A DNA stretch of 64,000 nucleotides from an archaeon (GTDB taxonomy: Archaea; Iainarchaeota; Iainarchaeia; Iainarchaeales; CSSED10-239). Below the pieces are notes generated by a model, which was not told the DNA's origin, did not search any database, and saw only the letters and a program-made list of their open reading frames with translations. Positions within the stretch are counted from its first letter, which is position 1; each line of letters begins with the position of its first letter. The position numbers and the translations under genes were made by a program. The stretch lies in NCBI GenBank assembly GCA_023230325.1, contig JALNXN010000002.1, positions 62,001-126,000 on the forward strand, in the 5' to 3' direction. Below are positions 56,101 to 63,973 of the stretch, piece by piece.

Positions 56101-56426
56101 AGTGCTTTTCTTTTATTATTTAATAAAAATATTGATTTTCCATCTTTATCAATTTCTCTTGAAATTTCTATATCCTCTCCATCATTATCCATCACAACTC
56201 TAACCTTTGCTGTGTTTGCTTTGTTATTATGGTTAATAAGATTTACAAGTTTGTCTACTCTTAATTTTTTTAAAGAAGTAGCTCCAAAAACAAAAAGTAA
56301 AGCATCAATAATATTACTTTTCCCAGAACCATTAGGACCAACAACTACATGTAGTCCTTTTTTGAATGGAATTTTAGTATAATCAAATGATTTAAAATTT
56401 TTTATAATTAGTTCTTTTAACTGCAT
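53184..56426 (-). CDS. smc: SMC chromosome-segregation ATPase, about 1,080 aa
   Basis: Start ATG 56426 (MQLKELIIKNFKSF) is preferred over the TTG at 56435. Walker A is GPNGSGKSN at about residues 30-38; the Q-loop region reads GYNTVQQGDVTKI. The C-terminal half carries signature MSGGEKTITALAF, Walker B YYILDEVDAALD and ends with a H-loop-like SITHNSTIV. Two long coiled-coil arms lie between. The hinge sits near KKFPSYVGFLEDCVKLNDSQ and is short, about 100 residues, without the Gly-rich motifs I would expect of a typical SMC hinge. So the head is fully conserved and the hinge reduced or divergent. SMC compacts and segregates DNA; its partners ScpA/ScpB are not in this window. Confidence 0.93.
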   Translation of the reverse strand: MQLKELIIKNFKSFDYTKIPFKKGLHVVVGPNGSGKSNIIDALLFVFGATSLKKLRVDKLVNLINHNNKANTAKVRVVMDNDGEDIEISREIDKDGKSIFLLNNKRKALHEITSYLNELGIDMEGYNTVQQGDVTKIINLNAEERREIIDNVSGIALFDARKKEAETNLKKVQERLDKVYIALNERKPYVEQLKEEKESAIKFKELDLLENTYNFSLFKKQINSLTQEIYDEEDLLDKNQTKIDNLISEKKHTEIKIKELDKELETINQELISHSEKVQSTIGKNYSEISANKEIILNNININKENLNYLETENYKATTELSSFKTQIDDLLSLIENIDLKLKSKITLKTELKKNLDKTQKEFEKVKVLQDQLYLELSNYNKKIISKQDQFYEIKNRINAYTLQKETLEIQDKESLEALSKLKQKANNLDKEITEYTKLKEDLDKKILNLKTNLSSKKEEKENIYNNLNNIKAEISSLKKDFSLSSNFLDKRKEINTQLKKFPSYVGFLEDCVKLNDSQKSYYSSYVVLKDDLQIEKIVNLIDYNLSFVILSALELKEKDLEKYFNKLKVVSPKVSVKNLYFDGFSFKRLIFKDSKKLQDAIKDAEKKKSELESKLETLIKEYDSLDKDIDLKLPKLSNTEIKLNTCLEIKKDVVEKLDSIQLEKNNTLLERITLNVGHLESELTSLDKDIKENSSKKEEIEESLKKINFIEQNKIRNQYDDLISEVNHLEQSLMSKNSDLKILNEKKENKINYINSNLLKIKELKEKIIVLEDRKVEIDNSLLKIKSEFEKEDSKKAKLFDKKTEVNKMINDLSYKLNSYDSTISDINLSINNSKILISTNQSKISQFEQNLKLLDLDKFKDLKQVNLETEEINSELRKIRREKNSLGNINFNAIESYDKLAKEYDEIISKCEILEKEKEQVSLMLSEINMKKKTVFEDCFTKINKEFKNIIKKMSSNLSGDLELVGDDLLKSKLLINLTKNNKTKDIDIMSGGEKTITALAFIFALHAYKNAPYYILDEVDAALDDYNSATLLNYIKDLSSTTTIISITHNSTIVSGANQIIGVTLKENTTVIGLNLK

Positions 56427-56498
56427 CTCTATCAACTTTAACTAGATACTAAAATATACACCAAAATATATATAAATCTGTTTTAAGAACTTTAAAAG

Positions 56499-56954
56499 TT
56501 ATTTTTTATCTAAGATTTCTTTTGCAATTTTTTTTAATTTTTCAGAGGTCTTTTGAGGGCCAACAAGAGTTGTAATATATCCTGGATAATTTTCAAAATA
56601 AACTCCACCTGAAAGTTCTTCAAATTTAGAGGTGTCAATATTATGCATTGGATATAGTTTAGCATGGATGTGGTTAACCCCTTCTCCTTCAAAAACCATA
56701 GCAACTCTTTTTACTTTTAAGCCTTTTTCTAAAATCTTTGAAACTTTTTTAGAAACAAGTAATAGTTTACTGTAAACTTCATCAGGCAAATCAAAAACAT
56801 AAGAATCAAAATGATCTTTTGTAGTAACAATTGTCATTCCCTTGGTGTTAGGCATATTATCTAAAAAAGCAACAAAATCTTCATCTTCATAGATAATTGC
56901 AGAAGGTATTTCTTTTTTTACAATTTTACAAAAAATACAATTTTCTTTTTGCAT
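56499..56954 (-). CDS. HIT-family nucleotide-binding protein, 151 aa
   Basis: The start CIFCKIVKKEIPSAIIYEDE is typical of HIT (histidine triad) hydrolases, with the zinc cysteines C6 and C9. The triad region reads NHIHAKLYP (H95, H97), but where the third His of HxHxH would be there is Lys99. H97, the nucleophile position, is kept. So catalysis may still be possible but altered. These proteins hydrolyse nucleoside phosphoramidates or dinucleotides. The gene is followed (35 bp upstream in coordinate order) by serS on the same strand. Length is normal for the family. Confidence 0.85.
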   Translation of the reverse strand: MQKENCIFCKIVKKEIPSAIIYEDEDFVAFLDNMPNTKGMTIVTTKDHFDSYVFDLPDEVYSKLLLVSKKVSKILEKGLKVKRVAMVFEGEGVNHIHAKLYPMHNIDTSKFEELSGGVYFENYPGYITTLVGPQKTSEKLKKIAKEILDKK

Positions 56955-56989
56955 ATTTTAATAATTCTCCTTTTTTAAAGATTATAAAT

Positions 56990-58279
56990 TTAAAAAAATT
57001 CAATATTTTTCTTAATCTCTGTTTTACCATACATATATGGAACAAGAACTTCTGGAATCTTTATAGTTCCTTCTCTAGTTTGAAAATTTTCTAAAATCGC
57101 AACCAATGCTCTTGAGGTAGCAATACCAGTATTATTTAAAGTATGTGCAAAATATCTTTCTGTCTTTGACTTAACTCTAATATTTAAACCAATTGCTTGT
57201 GCTTCTGTCAAATTAGAGCAAGAACCAACTTCAATATAAGCTTTTTTTCTTGGTGACCAAACTTCAATATCTACTTGTCTATGTTTATGTGACCCCAGAT
57301 CCCCTGTACAGATCTCTAAGACTCTTGTGGGTAGTCCTAAAGATGTAAATATCTCAACACTATTATTTTTTAATTCTTCAAAAATACTTTCAGAATCATC
57401 AGGATTACAGATTACAACTTGTTCAACTTTATCAAATTGATGTAATCTAAATAAACCCCTTTCATCTAAGCCATGAGCTCCAATCTCTTTTCTAAAACAA
57501 GAAGAATAAGAGTACATCTTTATTGGCAAATTTTTTTCAAAAATAACCTTATTAATAAACATTGCAATTAAAGGATGTTCACTTGTGCCTATCAAATAAA
57601 GATCTTCATTTTCAATTTTATAAACCATATCTCTAAAAAAATCAAAATCAATTACTCCATCACAGGCCCTTTTATTAATCATAAGTGGAGGTAAAACATA
57701 TGTAAATTTTTTTTTATAAAGATAATCTTGCACATATCTAAGAAGTGCTTGATTTAATAAAGCTAAATCCCCTTTAAGATAATAAAAACCCTTTCCAGAA
57801 ACATTTCTTGAAGATTCAAAATCAACTAAATTTAATTTTTCTGCAATTTCTGAGTGTGCTAAAATTTTAAAATCTTTTTCTACTATATTTCCGTACTTTT
57901 CAATTTCTTTATTTTCAGATTCATCTTTTCCAATTGGGGTTTTCTCACTAACTATATTTGGAATTTCATTTTGCAATTTAAATATTTCTTCTTTTAGTTC
58001 TCTTTGTCTATCATCCATCTCTTTAATCTTGTTAGGTAAATCTTTTGCATCTTTAATTAGATCATCTACATTTTCATTCTTTGTTTTTTTCTGCGCAATC
58101 TCATCAGTTATTTTGTTTTTTTTGTTTTTTAATAAATTTGTATCTTGTATTAGCTGTCTATACTCTAGATCCAATTCAATTAATTCATCTACAAAAGAAT
58201 ATTTATACTCAAGATTTTTTTTTTTAAGATTTTCTTTAACTTTAGCTACATTATCTCTAATATATCTTATATCTAACAT
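56990..58279 (-). CDS. serS: Seryl-tRNA synthetase, 429 aa
   Basis: A long N-terminal coiled-coil tRNA-binding arm (about residues 25-105, KNKKNKITDEIAQKKTKNEN) is followed by the class II core: motif 2 around CFRKEIGAHGLDERGLFRLH and motif 3 around LNNTGIATSRALVAILENFQ. The segment EVWSPRKKAYIEVGSCSNLT is also diagnostic of bacterial-type/general archaeal SerRS. It charges tRNA-Ser (and tRNA-Sec) with serine. It is the ordinary type, not the methanogen-type SerRS. The gene sits upstream of the HIT gene, 35 bp apart, so the two may share a transcript. Confidence 0.95.
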   Translation of the reverse strand: MLDIRYIRDNVAKVKENLKKKNLEYKYSFVDELIELDLEYRQLIQDTNLLKNKKNKITDEIAQKKTKNENVDDLIKDAKDLPNKIKEMDDRQRELKEEIFKLQNEIPNIVSEKTPIGKDESENKEIEKYGNIVEKDFKILAHSEIAEKLNLVDFESSRNVSGKGFYYLKGDLALLNQALLRYVQDYLYKKKFTYVLPPLMINKRACDGVIDFDFFRDMVYKIENEDLYLIGTSEHPLIAMFINKVIFEKNLPIKMYSYSSCFRKEIGAHGLDERGLFRLHQFDKVEQVVICNPDDSESIFEELKNNSVEIFTSLGLPTRVLEICTGDLGSHKHRQVDIEVWSPRKKAYIEVGSCSNLTEAQAIGLNIRVKSKTERYFAHTLNNTGIATSRALVAILENFQTREGTIKIPEVLVPYMYGKTEIKKNIEFF

Positions 58280-58502
58280 AAACTTTCATCTCTAATATTT
58301 AATTTTTTTAATTTGTTATTATCTTTAATATTAAATATTAATAAACATAATGTATTTATACACAAATAAAAATATAAAACCATTTAAATTATATAAAAGC
58401 AATTAAATTATATAAAAGTGTCTAAACTTAAAAGATGTAAAGGATTATGAATAAATATCTTAGAGAAAATAAATCTCTAAAATATTATTTTAAGAAAAAC
58501 AA

Positions 58503-59099
58503 TTAATGTTTATGTTCTTCTCCACAATCACAACAATCATCTTCTTCAGAACTATCCTCTCCACAATCACAATCGTGGCCATGATGATGGTGATGTTCTT
58601 CTTGCATCTTCTCTTGTGCTTCTCTCATCTTTTTAATTTGTTCTTGAAAGTTAAGTTCTTCTTTTTTTGCTTCTTCTTCATTTAGAACATCCAATATTTT
58701 CAATTTAAAATGAATTACTTTTCCAGCCATTGGATGATTTAGTTTTACTTTAACTTTATCTTCTTCAATTTTAATAACCTCAACCAACAAGGGTCCCATA
58801 TTTGTCATCATCTCTAATTCCTTACCTTCCTCTATAACTGAAGCATCTTGGAATGCTGCTTTTGATAATTCTACAATTTCATCATTTTTTGGACCATATC
58901 CATCTTCTGGTTTAATAACAACTTCTTTTTCTTGACCTTTTTCCATATCAACAACTGCTCTTTCAAAACCAGGAATAACCATTCTTGCACCAATTTTAAA
59001 CTTCAATGGTTCCTTTCCAACATTACTATCAAAAACTTTACCATCTTCAAATTTCCCTGTATATTCAACAGATATCCAATCATTTTCTTTTACACTCAT
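58503..59099 (-). CDS. SlyD-like FKBP-type peptidyl-prolyl isomerase with His/Cys-rich tail, 198 aa
   Basis: The FKBP fold starts NDWISVEYTGKFEDGKVFDS and continues with PLKFKIGARMVIPGFERAVV and KEVVIKPEDGYGP. The IF chaperone insert (about residues 75-120) is present, so the protein is of SlyD type: an isomerase-chaperone. The C-terminal 30 residues (EEHHHHHGHDCDCGEDSSEE, then CCDCGEEHKH) form a metal-binding tail, as in bacterial SlyD, which takes part in nickel delivery. The tail is separated from the fold by a helix (KKMREAQEKMQEE). It acts in the cytoplasm. It has no close operon neighbours. Confidence 0.93.
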   Translation of the reverse strand: MSVKENDWISVEYTGKFEDGKVFDSNVGKEPLKFKIGARMVIPGFERAVVDMEKGQEKEVVIKPEDGYGPKNDEIVELSKAAFQDASVIEEGKELEMMTNMGPLLVEVIKIEEDKVKVKLNHPMAGKVIHFKLKILDVLNEEEAKKEELNFQEQIKKMREAQEKMQEEHHHHHGHDCDCGEDSSEEDDCCDCGEEHKH

Positions 59100-59163
59100 A
59101 ATATCAATTCTCCTAAAAATATATTTTTTATAAAATTAAGATAGAAAAGACTTATATAATATT

Positions 59164-60024
59164 CTATCTCTTTTTTAAAAGAAAATAAAAAATAATTTCA
59201 ATTACTATTGCTAAACTTAAAAGAATTATTGCTAAATTATAATTATATAATTTATAAATATAAAAACCAAAGACCCCAACTAAGATGTAAGGCAACCTAA
59301 AAAGATATAAAAAATATTTTTCATATTTTTGTTTCAAATTCAAATTAGAATTTAATTTTAAATCTTTATTTTCTTTACTAAGATTTCTTTTAACTTTAGT
59401 AACGTTTTTCCTATATAAAACAATTCCAAGAACCACAAAAAATATAAAAATAATAATTACAGGCAAATAAATATTAATTAATGACAATTTAAAAAAATCT
59501 GAAATTAATTTTAATACATATCCAATAGCAAGATAAGAAATAAATCCTAAAGGAACAGACCAATTTTGTTTCCTTTCATAGAAATATACAAAACAAAAAG
59601 TAACTAATATCCAACCAATAAAGTTAGAAGGATCAATATTTAAATAATTAATATTTGTAACAAAACCCCAATTCCAAAAATTAAAATAAACAGAAACCAT
59701 TTCAAAAAATAGATCTAAAGAAAGAACATAAATTGAAGTTAATATTGCAATTGCTAAGCTATCAGATGTAATCTTTTTAATTAAAAAATAAGAAGATGTA
59801 ATTATCAACCCCCAAGAAAGAGCAATAAAGAGTGGAACTTTTAAAATTGAAAATAAAAAATTAGAATTATAAATATACCCTCCAAAAACAACACCAAACA
59901 ACTCAAAAAGAAAAGCAAAGACAACTGAATAAAAAAGGAGTCTTCTTTTTTCTCTTTCCTTGAAAATTATTAAAAAGAAAATGAAAAAAAGAACAACTAA
60001 AATCTCAATTGCTAAAAAAAACAT
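59164..60024 (-). CDS. Polytopic membrane protein resembling CruF/DUF422 carotenoid hydratases, 286 aa
   Basis: Seven to eight hydrophobic segments are visible. The middle motif SLDLFFEMVSVYFNFWNWG, followed by LNIDPSNFIGWILV, matches the D...FE/P-x-x-x-x-x-x-W-x-W plus N-F-x-G-W pattern of the CruF/bisanhydrobacterioruberin hydratase-like (DUF422, COG2324) family. In haloarchaea and bacteria these act on carotenoids. No other carotenoid gene is seen nearby, so the substrate is uncertain and the assignment rests on this motif. The C-terminal part has a basic cytosolic loop (RKNVTKVKRNLSKENKDLKL). It is 39 bp downstream of the MscS gene on the same strand. Confidence 0.6.
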   Translation of the reverse strand: MFFLAIEILVVLFFIFFLIIFKEREKRRLLFYSVVFAFLFELFGVVFGGYIYNSNFLFSILKVPLFIALSWGLIITSSYFLIKKITSDSLAIAILTSIYVLSLDLFFEMVSVYFNFWNWGFVTNINYLNIDPSNFIGWILVTFCFVYFYERKQNWSVPLGFISYLAIGYVLKLISDFFKLSLINIYLPVIIIFIFFVVLGIVLYRKNVTKVKRNLSKENKDLKLNSNLNLKQKYEKYFLYLFRLPYILVGVFGFYIYKLYNYNLAIILLSLAIVIEIIFYFLLKKR

Positions 60025-60063
60025 ATTAACTTTTCCATTTTTTATAAGTTAAAAGAAAATAAA

Positions 60064-61125
60064 TTATTTCTTCAATTCAATTGTTTGTGTTGGATAAGCA
60101 AATTCAATTCCTGCTTTCTCAAATTGTTTTTTAATTTCTATATTTATATTATCTTTAACAACTAAATATTTATCATAAGCAAGTTCTTTTACCCAATAAA
60201 TAATACTTATATTTAATGAATAATCTCCAAAAGAATCAAAAGACACATAAACAATATCATCTGTTGACTTATTATCTAATATTATCTTTTTAACAATTGC
60301 TTTTGCTTTTTCTAATTTAGCTACTGAAGTGTTATATACCAATCCTAATTTCATGGTTTCTTTTCTCATTTGTCTCTTTGAAATATTTTCTAAAGCATTA
60401 CTTGAAAGTATTCTATTAGGAACAACTACTACAGTTCCATCAAAAGTTCTAACTCTTGTAGACCTAATTCCAATTTCTTCAATTGAACCTAAACCATCAG
60501 AAGTCTTTATAACATCTCCTAACTTAAATGGTTTTTCTACAAAAATAACAATTCCACTTAAAAAATTCTCAACAATATCTTTTGAAGCCATAGCCACAGC
60601 AAGACCACCAATTCCAAGTCCTGCTAATAAAGCACTAATATTATAACCTAAGTTTGATAGAACAACTAAAACTGCTACAATCCAAACAACAACTTTAATT
60701 AAAGATCTTAATAAAGGAATTAATTGATCATCATATTTTGATTCAGTTTTAGCTGCATAAACTTGTAAATATTCTTTTATTAACCCTAATAAAAATTTAA
60801 TTATAAATAAACTAATTGCAAAAACATAAACTAAAAAAGAAACTTGCTTTACAGCCTTTATCCACCAATCACTTGCATTTAATATCTTAAAACCAATATT
60901 AAAAAAGATTGTTATAATTACAATCCTTAAAGGTAAAGGTCTAGAAAGGATGTCTGCTAAAATATCATCTATTTTATTTTTTGATCTTCTTGCTAATTTT
61001 ATAAATACATTTTTACTAAAATAGATTACTGTCCAACTAACAACCATTCCAATAAATATAAATATTATAAACCATAAAATTTGTTTTAAACTATTTCCTA
61101 AAAAAGTTATATCTAAAAAAGCCAT
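60064..61125 (-). CDS. MscS-family mechanosensitive channel, 353 aa
   Basis: Membrane helices run from the N-terminus to about residue 175. The third, pore-lining helix with GLGIGGLAVAMASKDIVENF and the following SGIVIFVEKPFKLGDVIKTS are the classic MscS signature. The beta domain (TFDGTVVVVPNRILSSNALE) and a C-terminal alpha-beta domain complete it. The channel opens under membrane tension and protects from osmotic downshock. The ATG at 61125 has no evident Shine-Dalgarno element. Next gene on the strand is the CruF-like membrane protein; the neighbour upstream is the ABC operon in the opposite direction, with an AT-repeat spacer between. Confidence 0.93.
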   Translation of the reverse strand: MAFLDITFLGNSLKQILWFIIFIFIGMVVSWTVIYFSKNVFIKLARRSKNKIDDILADILSRPLPLRIVIITIFFNIGFKILNASDWWIKAVKQVSFLVYVFAISLFIIKFLLGLIKEYLQVYAAKTESKYDDQLIPLLRSLIKVVVWIVAVLVVLSNLGYNISALLAGLGIGGLAVAMASKDIVENFLSGIVIFVEKPFKLGDVIKTSDGLGSIEEIGIRSTRVRTFDGTVVVVPNRILSSNALENISKRQMRKETMKLGLVYNTSVAKLEKAKAIVKKIILDNKSTDDIVYVSFDSFGDYSLNISIIYWVKELAYDKYLVVKDNINIEIKKQFEKAGIEFAYPTQTIELKK

Positions 61126-61140
61126 ACATAATCACATTTC

Positions 61141-61308
61141 AATTTTAAGTTTTTTAATTTTAAGTTATTTAATTTTAAGTTATTTAATTTTAATTTTATT
61201 TAATTTTAAGTTTTTTAATTTTAAGTTTTTTAATTTTATTTAATTTTAATTTTATTTAATTTTAAGTTTTTTAATTTTAAGTTTTTTAATTTTTAAGTTT
61301 TTTTCTTT
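61141..61308. repeat. AT-only tandem repeat block
   Basis: Repeats of TTTTAAGTTTTTTAATTTTA-like units fill this stretch, with variants of about 15 bp length using TTTAATTTTAAG and TTTTATTTAATTTTAAT. Divergent promoters of mscS and the ABC operon flank it. It is a low-complexity repeat array, not a CRISPR, since repeats abut and contain no spacers. Confidence 0.8.
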
Positions 61309-61374
61309 ATATTATTAATATATTATATAACAATATGTTTATAAAATAAAACTAACATAAATATATATTACTAC

Positions 61375-61385
61375 TTTTATAAATA
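61375..61385 (+). promoter_or_regulatory. TATA box of the MacB-type ABC operon
   Basis: TTTTATAAATA on the plus strand, about 23 bp before the ATG at 61403. The transcript would be essentially leaderless. Confidence 0.5.
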
Positions 61386-61402
61386 TTAAAATTTGAGAAA
61401 AT

Positions 61403-62098
61403 ATGAAAAGAACAGTTGTTGAATTAAAAAATGTTTCTAAAATTTATGAGATGGGTGAAATTAAAGTAAAAGCTTTAGATGGAGTGTCTCTAAAGATAAT
61501 GGAAGGAGAACTTGTGTCTATCATGGGACCTTCAGGTTCAGGAAAATCAACAATGATGCATATTATTGGAGCCTTAGACCTACCTACTTCAGGAGAAATA
61601 TATATAGACAATAATAAATTATCAAAATTAACAGAAGATCAACTTGCAAAGATTAGAGGAAAGACAATTGGTTTTGTTTTTCAAGAATTTAATTTAATTC
61701 CAACATTAACTGCTTTTGAGAATGTTAAACTTCCTACTCTTTTCCAAGATGAAAGAGTTACTTCTAAAAAAGAACAATATTGTAAAGATCTATTAACCTT
61801 AGTAGGCTTAGGGGATAGAATGGACCACAAACCAACTGAACTTTCAGGTGGTCAACAACAAAGAGTAGCAATTGCTCGTTCTCTTGCAAACAATCCTGCA
61901 ATGATTCTTGCTGACGAACCAACAGGTGCTCTTGACTCTAAATCTTCTAAAGAAATTATGCAACTTTTAAAAAAATTAAATAAAGAAGGAAAAACAGTAA
62001 TTATAATTACACATGATGATAATGTCTCTGACTACACAAATAGAAAAATATCTTTAAAAGATGGAAAAATTGTTGAAGATAAAACTAAGAAGAAATAA
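61403..62098 (+). CDS. ABC transporter ATP-binding protein (LolD/MacB type), 231 aa
   Basis: Walker A GPSGSGKST is at residues 42-50, then Q-loop FVFQEFNLIP, signature ELSGGQQQR, Walker B ILADEPTGALD and the H-loop IITHD. The lateral sequence FVFQEFNLIPTLTAFENV and TELSGGQQQRVAIARSLANN mark the LolD/MacB/FtsE-type subfamily. It powers the permease encoded 3 bp downstream. In bacteria such systems export lipoproteins, peptides or macrolides; in archaea the substrate is unknown. The promoter is close to the ATG and the following genes are tightly packed. Confidence 0.96.
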   Translation: MKRTVVELKNVSKIYEMGEIKVKALDGVSLKIMEGELVSIMGPSGSGKSTMMHIIGALDLPTSGEIYIDNNKLSKLTEDQLAKIRGKTIGFVFQEFNLIPTLTAFENVKLPTLFQDERVTSKKEQYCKDLLTLVGLGDRMDHKPTELSGGQQQRVAIARSLANNPAMILADEPTGALDSKSSKEIMQLLKKLNKEGKTVIIITHDDNVSDYTNRKISLKDGKIVEDKTKKK

Positions 62099-62101
62099 AC
62101 T

Positions 62102-63295
62102 ATGAATGAAGTATTCCCTTTTATTATAAAAAATATTAAAAGAAGAAAATTAAGAAGTTGGTTAACAATTATTGGTGTAATTGTAGGAGTGTTGTCAATT
62201 GTTGCGCTTATGTCTTTATCTAATGGTCTAAAAGCAAGTGTTTCTTCTGAATTTGATAAACTTGGAGCTCAAAAGATAACAATTACTTCTAAATACTCAC
62301 AATTTATTTCAGAAACAAATATTGGATTAAGTACAGATGATGTAAAGACTATTGAAAAAATAGCAGACATCGATTATGTTGCAGGAAGTATCTCAGGAAC
62401 TGTATTTGCAGAATATAATAATAATAAAAAATTTATGTCATTTATTGGTTATGATATAGAATACTTAGACAAAATGTTCTTTCAAGAAAACATATCTTTA
62501 CTAAAAGGAAAATTGATTACTTCTAAAAAGTCTAATGAAATTATTATTGGTTATGATTATTATAATGATTATGAAAAATTATTTAATAAAAGATTAGATG
62601 TTGGAGACAAAGTTAAAATTGATAATAGTTACTATAAAGTTGTTGGGGTTTTAAAAGATACTGGCAACCCTTCCTTAAATCAAAATAATTATATATCAAT
62701 AGATGTGTTAAGAGACCTAACAGACACAGATGAAAAAATAGTTGATGTTATTTATGCTGTTATAAAAACAGGAAAAGATGTAGAGGTTGTTGGTCAAAAG
62801 ATTGAAGAAAAATTAGAAAGAGCGAAAGGAGAAAGTGATTTTGTAGTAACTACTCCTAAACAAGCTGCAGAAGACCAACAAGATATTTTAAATATAATTT
62901 CAATTGTGGTAATTGGAATTGCATCAATTTCCTTACTTGTTGGAGGAATTGGAATTGTAAACTCAATGTACACTTCTGTTCTTGAGAGAAGAAAAGAGAT
63001 TGGAGTGATGAAAGCAATTGGTGCTAAGAAGAAAGATATTTTACTTATCTTTGTTTTAGAGGCAGGAATGATTGGTTTATTAGGTGGAATTATTGGAACT
63101 ATTGGAGGGTTTTTGTTAGCCTACTCTGTCACAATTATAGGAACACCAATTGGTGCAACTTTTGCAATTGATTTTAGCTTTAGTATTATTGCCTTAGCTT
63201 TAGGTGTTTCTTTTGTCTTAGGGATAGTTGCTGGTTTTTTACCAGCTTACCAAGCCTCAAATGAAGAAGCAATAGATGCATTAAAGGAAGAATAA
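62102..63295 (+). CDS. MacB/FtsX-type ABC transporter permease, 397 aa
   Basis: Topology is one N-terminal membrane helix (LRSWLTIIGVIVGVLSIVAL), a large extracytoplasmic MacB-periplasmic-core-like domain (about residues 45-270), and a three-helix FtsX domain at the C-terminus (SLLVGGIGIVNSMYTSVLER, with KEIGVMKAIGAKKKDI and GFLPAYQASNEEAIDALKEE). This is the four-helix mechanotransmission architecture. It pairs with the ATP-binding protein, and the next gene (a methyltransferase-like protein) starts 3 bp further on. The transported substrate is unknown. Confidence 0.94.
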   Translation: MNEVFPFIIKNIKRRKLRSWLTIIGVIVGVLSIVALMSLSNGLKASVSSEFDKLGAQKITITSKYSQFISETNIGLSTDDVKTIEKIADIDYVAGSISGTVFAEYNNNKKFMSFIGYDIEYLDKMFFQENISLLKGKLITSKKSNEIIIGYDYYNDYEKLFNKRLDVGDKVKIDNSYYKVVGVLKDTGNPSLNQNNYISIDVLRDLTDTDEKIVDVIYAVIKTGKDVEVVGQKIEEKLERAKGESDFVVTTPKQAAEDQQDILNIISIVVIGIASISLLVGGIGIVNSMYTSVLERRKEIGVMKAIGAKKKDILLIFVLEAGMIGLLGGIIGTIGGFLLAYSVTIIGTPIGATFAIDFSFSIIALALGVSFVLGIVAGFLPAYQASNEEAIDALKEE

Positions 63296-63298
63296 GAT

Positions 63299-63958
63299 AT
63301 GAGTGTTATTAGATCTATTAAGAAGAGAGTTGAAAAAAGAGGACTTAGTCTTTTTATAAAAAATAAAAAAGAAAATTGGCCTGCTTTTGGAAAAGAACAT
63401 AGATTTGAAATTGTATATTATAAGAAGTTTAAAAAATTACCAATAGAATTTTTAAAGAAAAGTAAAAACAAAAAACCAAAAGTTATGATCTTAGGGGCAG
63501 GACTTGGGGAGGATATAAAGTTACTAAAAGCAGAACTTCAAAAGAACAATGTTAACCCAAGTGTAGATGTTTTTTCTTTAACAAAATCAATAAGTAAAAC
63601 TGCAAAGAAAGAAATTAAAAAAGATTATTCAATTAATAAAGCTTTAGAAACAATTAATTTTAAAGAACATAGTAAATTAATAAATATTATAAAGGAGAAG
63701 TATGACTTGGTTGTTGCTCCATTAAGTGTTGGGGTGTACACTGATCATGTTGCTTATAATTTGTTTATAACCTCAAAGTTATTAAACAAAAATGGAAAAG
63801 CATATGTTGAGGTTTTAAAAGATAAAAAATTAATTGAGAAGTTTAATAGATTTAATGAGTTATTTAACAAACAATTTAAAGAAACTGCAGAATTTAATAT
63901 TAACCAAATTAATGAAAATGAAAAATATTTCTATTTTGAAATAACAAGAAAAAAATAA
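63299..63958 (+). CDS. Methyltransferase-like (Rossmann-fold) protein, 219 aa
   Basis: The core VMILGAGLGEDIKLLKAEL resembles motif I of SAM-dependent methyltransferases (GxGxG). Later elements, such as VDVFSLTKSISKTAKKEI, EKYDLVVAPLSVGVYTDHVA and LLNKNGKAYVEVLKDK, follow the strand order of that fold. The glycine-rich loop is adequate but other SAM-binding residues cannot be confirmed. The first 60 residues are basic (KKRVEKRGLSLFIKNKKENW). It is encoded 3 bp after the permease gene and probably belongs to the same mRNA; no direct link to transport is visible. The substrate is unknown. Confidence 0.65.
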   Translation: MSVIRSIKKRVEKRGLSLFIKNKKENWPAFGKEHRFEIVYYKKFKKLPIEFLKKSKNKKPKVMILGAGLGEDIKLLKAELQKNNVNPSVDVFSLTKSISKTAKKEIKKDYSINKALETINFKEHSKLINIIKEKYDLVVAPLSVGVYTDHVAYNLFITSKLLNKNGKAYVEVLKDKKLIEKFNRFNELFNKQFKETAEFNINQINENEKYFYFEITRKK

Positions 63959-63973
63959 AGGAGATGGTTTAAA

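Noticed and set aside
53184..56426. Possible Rad50 instead of SMC
   Set aside because: No CxxC zinc hook in the middle, and head motifs (LMSGGEK, YYILDEVDAALD) are SMC-like.
61141..61308. Repeat block considered as a CRISPR array
   Set aside because: Units are about 15 bp, AT-only, abut each other and vary in length; no unique spacers of regular size and no cas genes.
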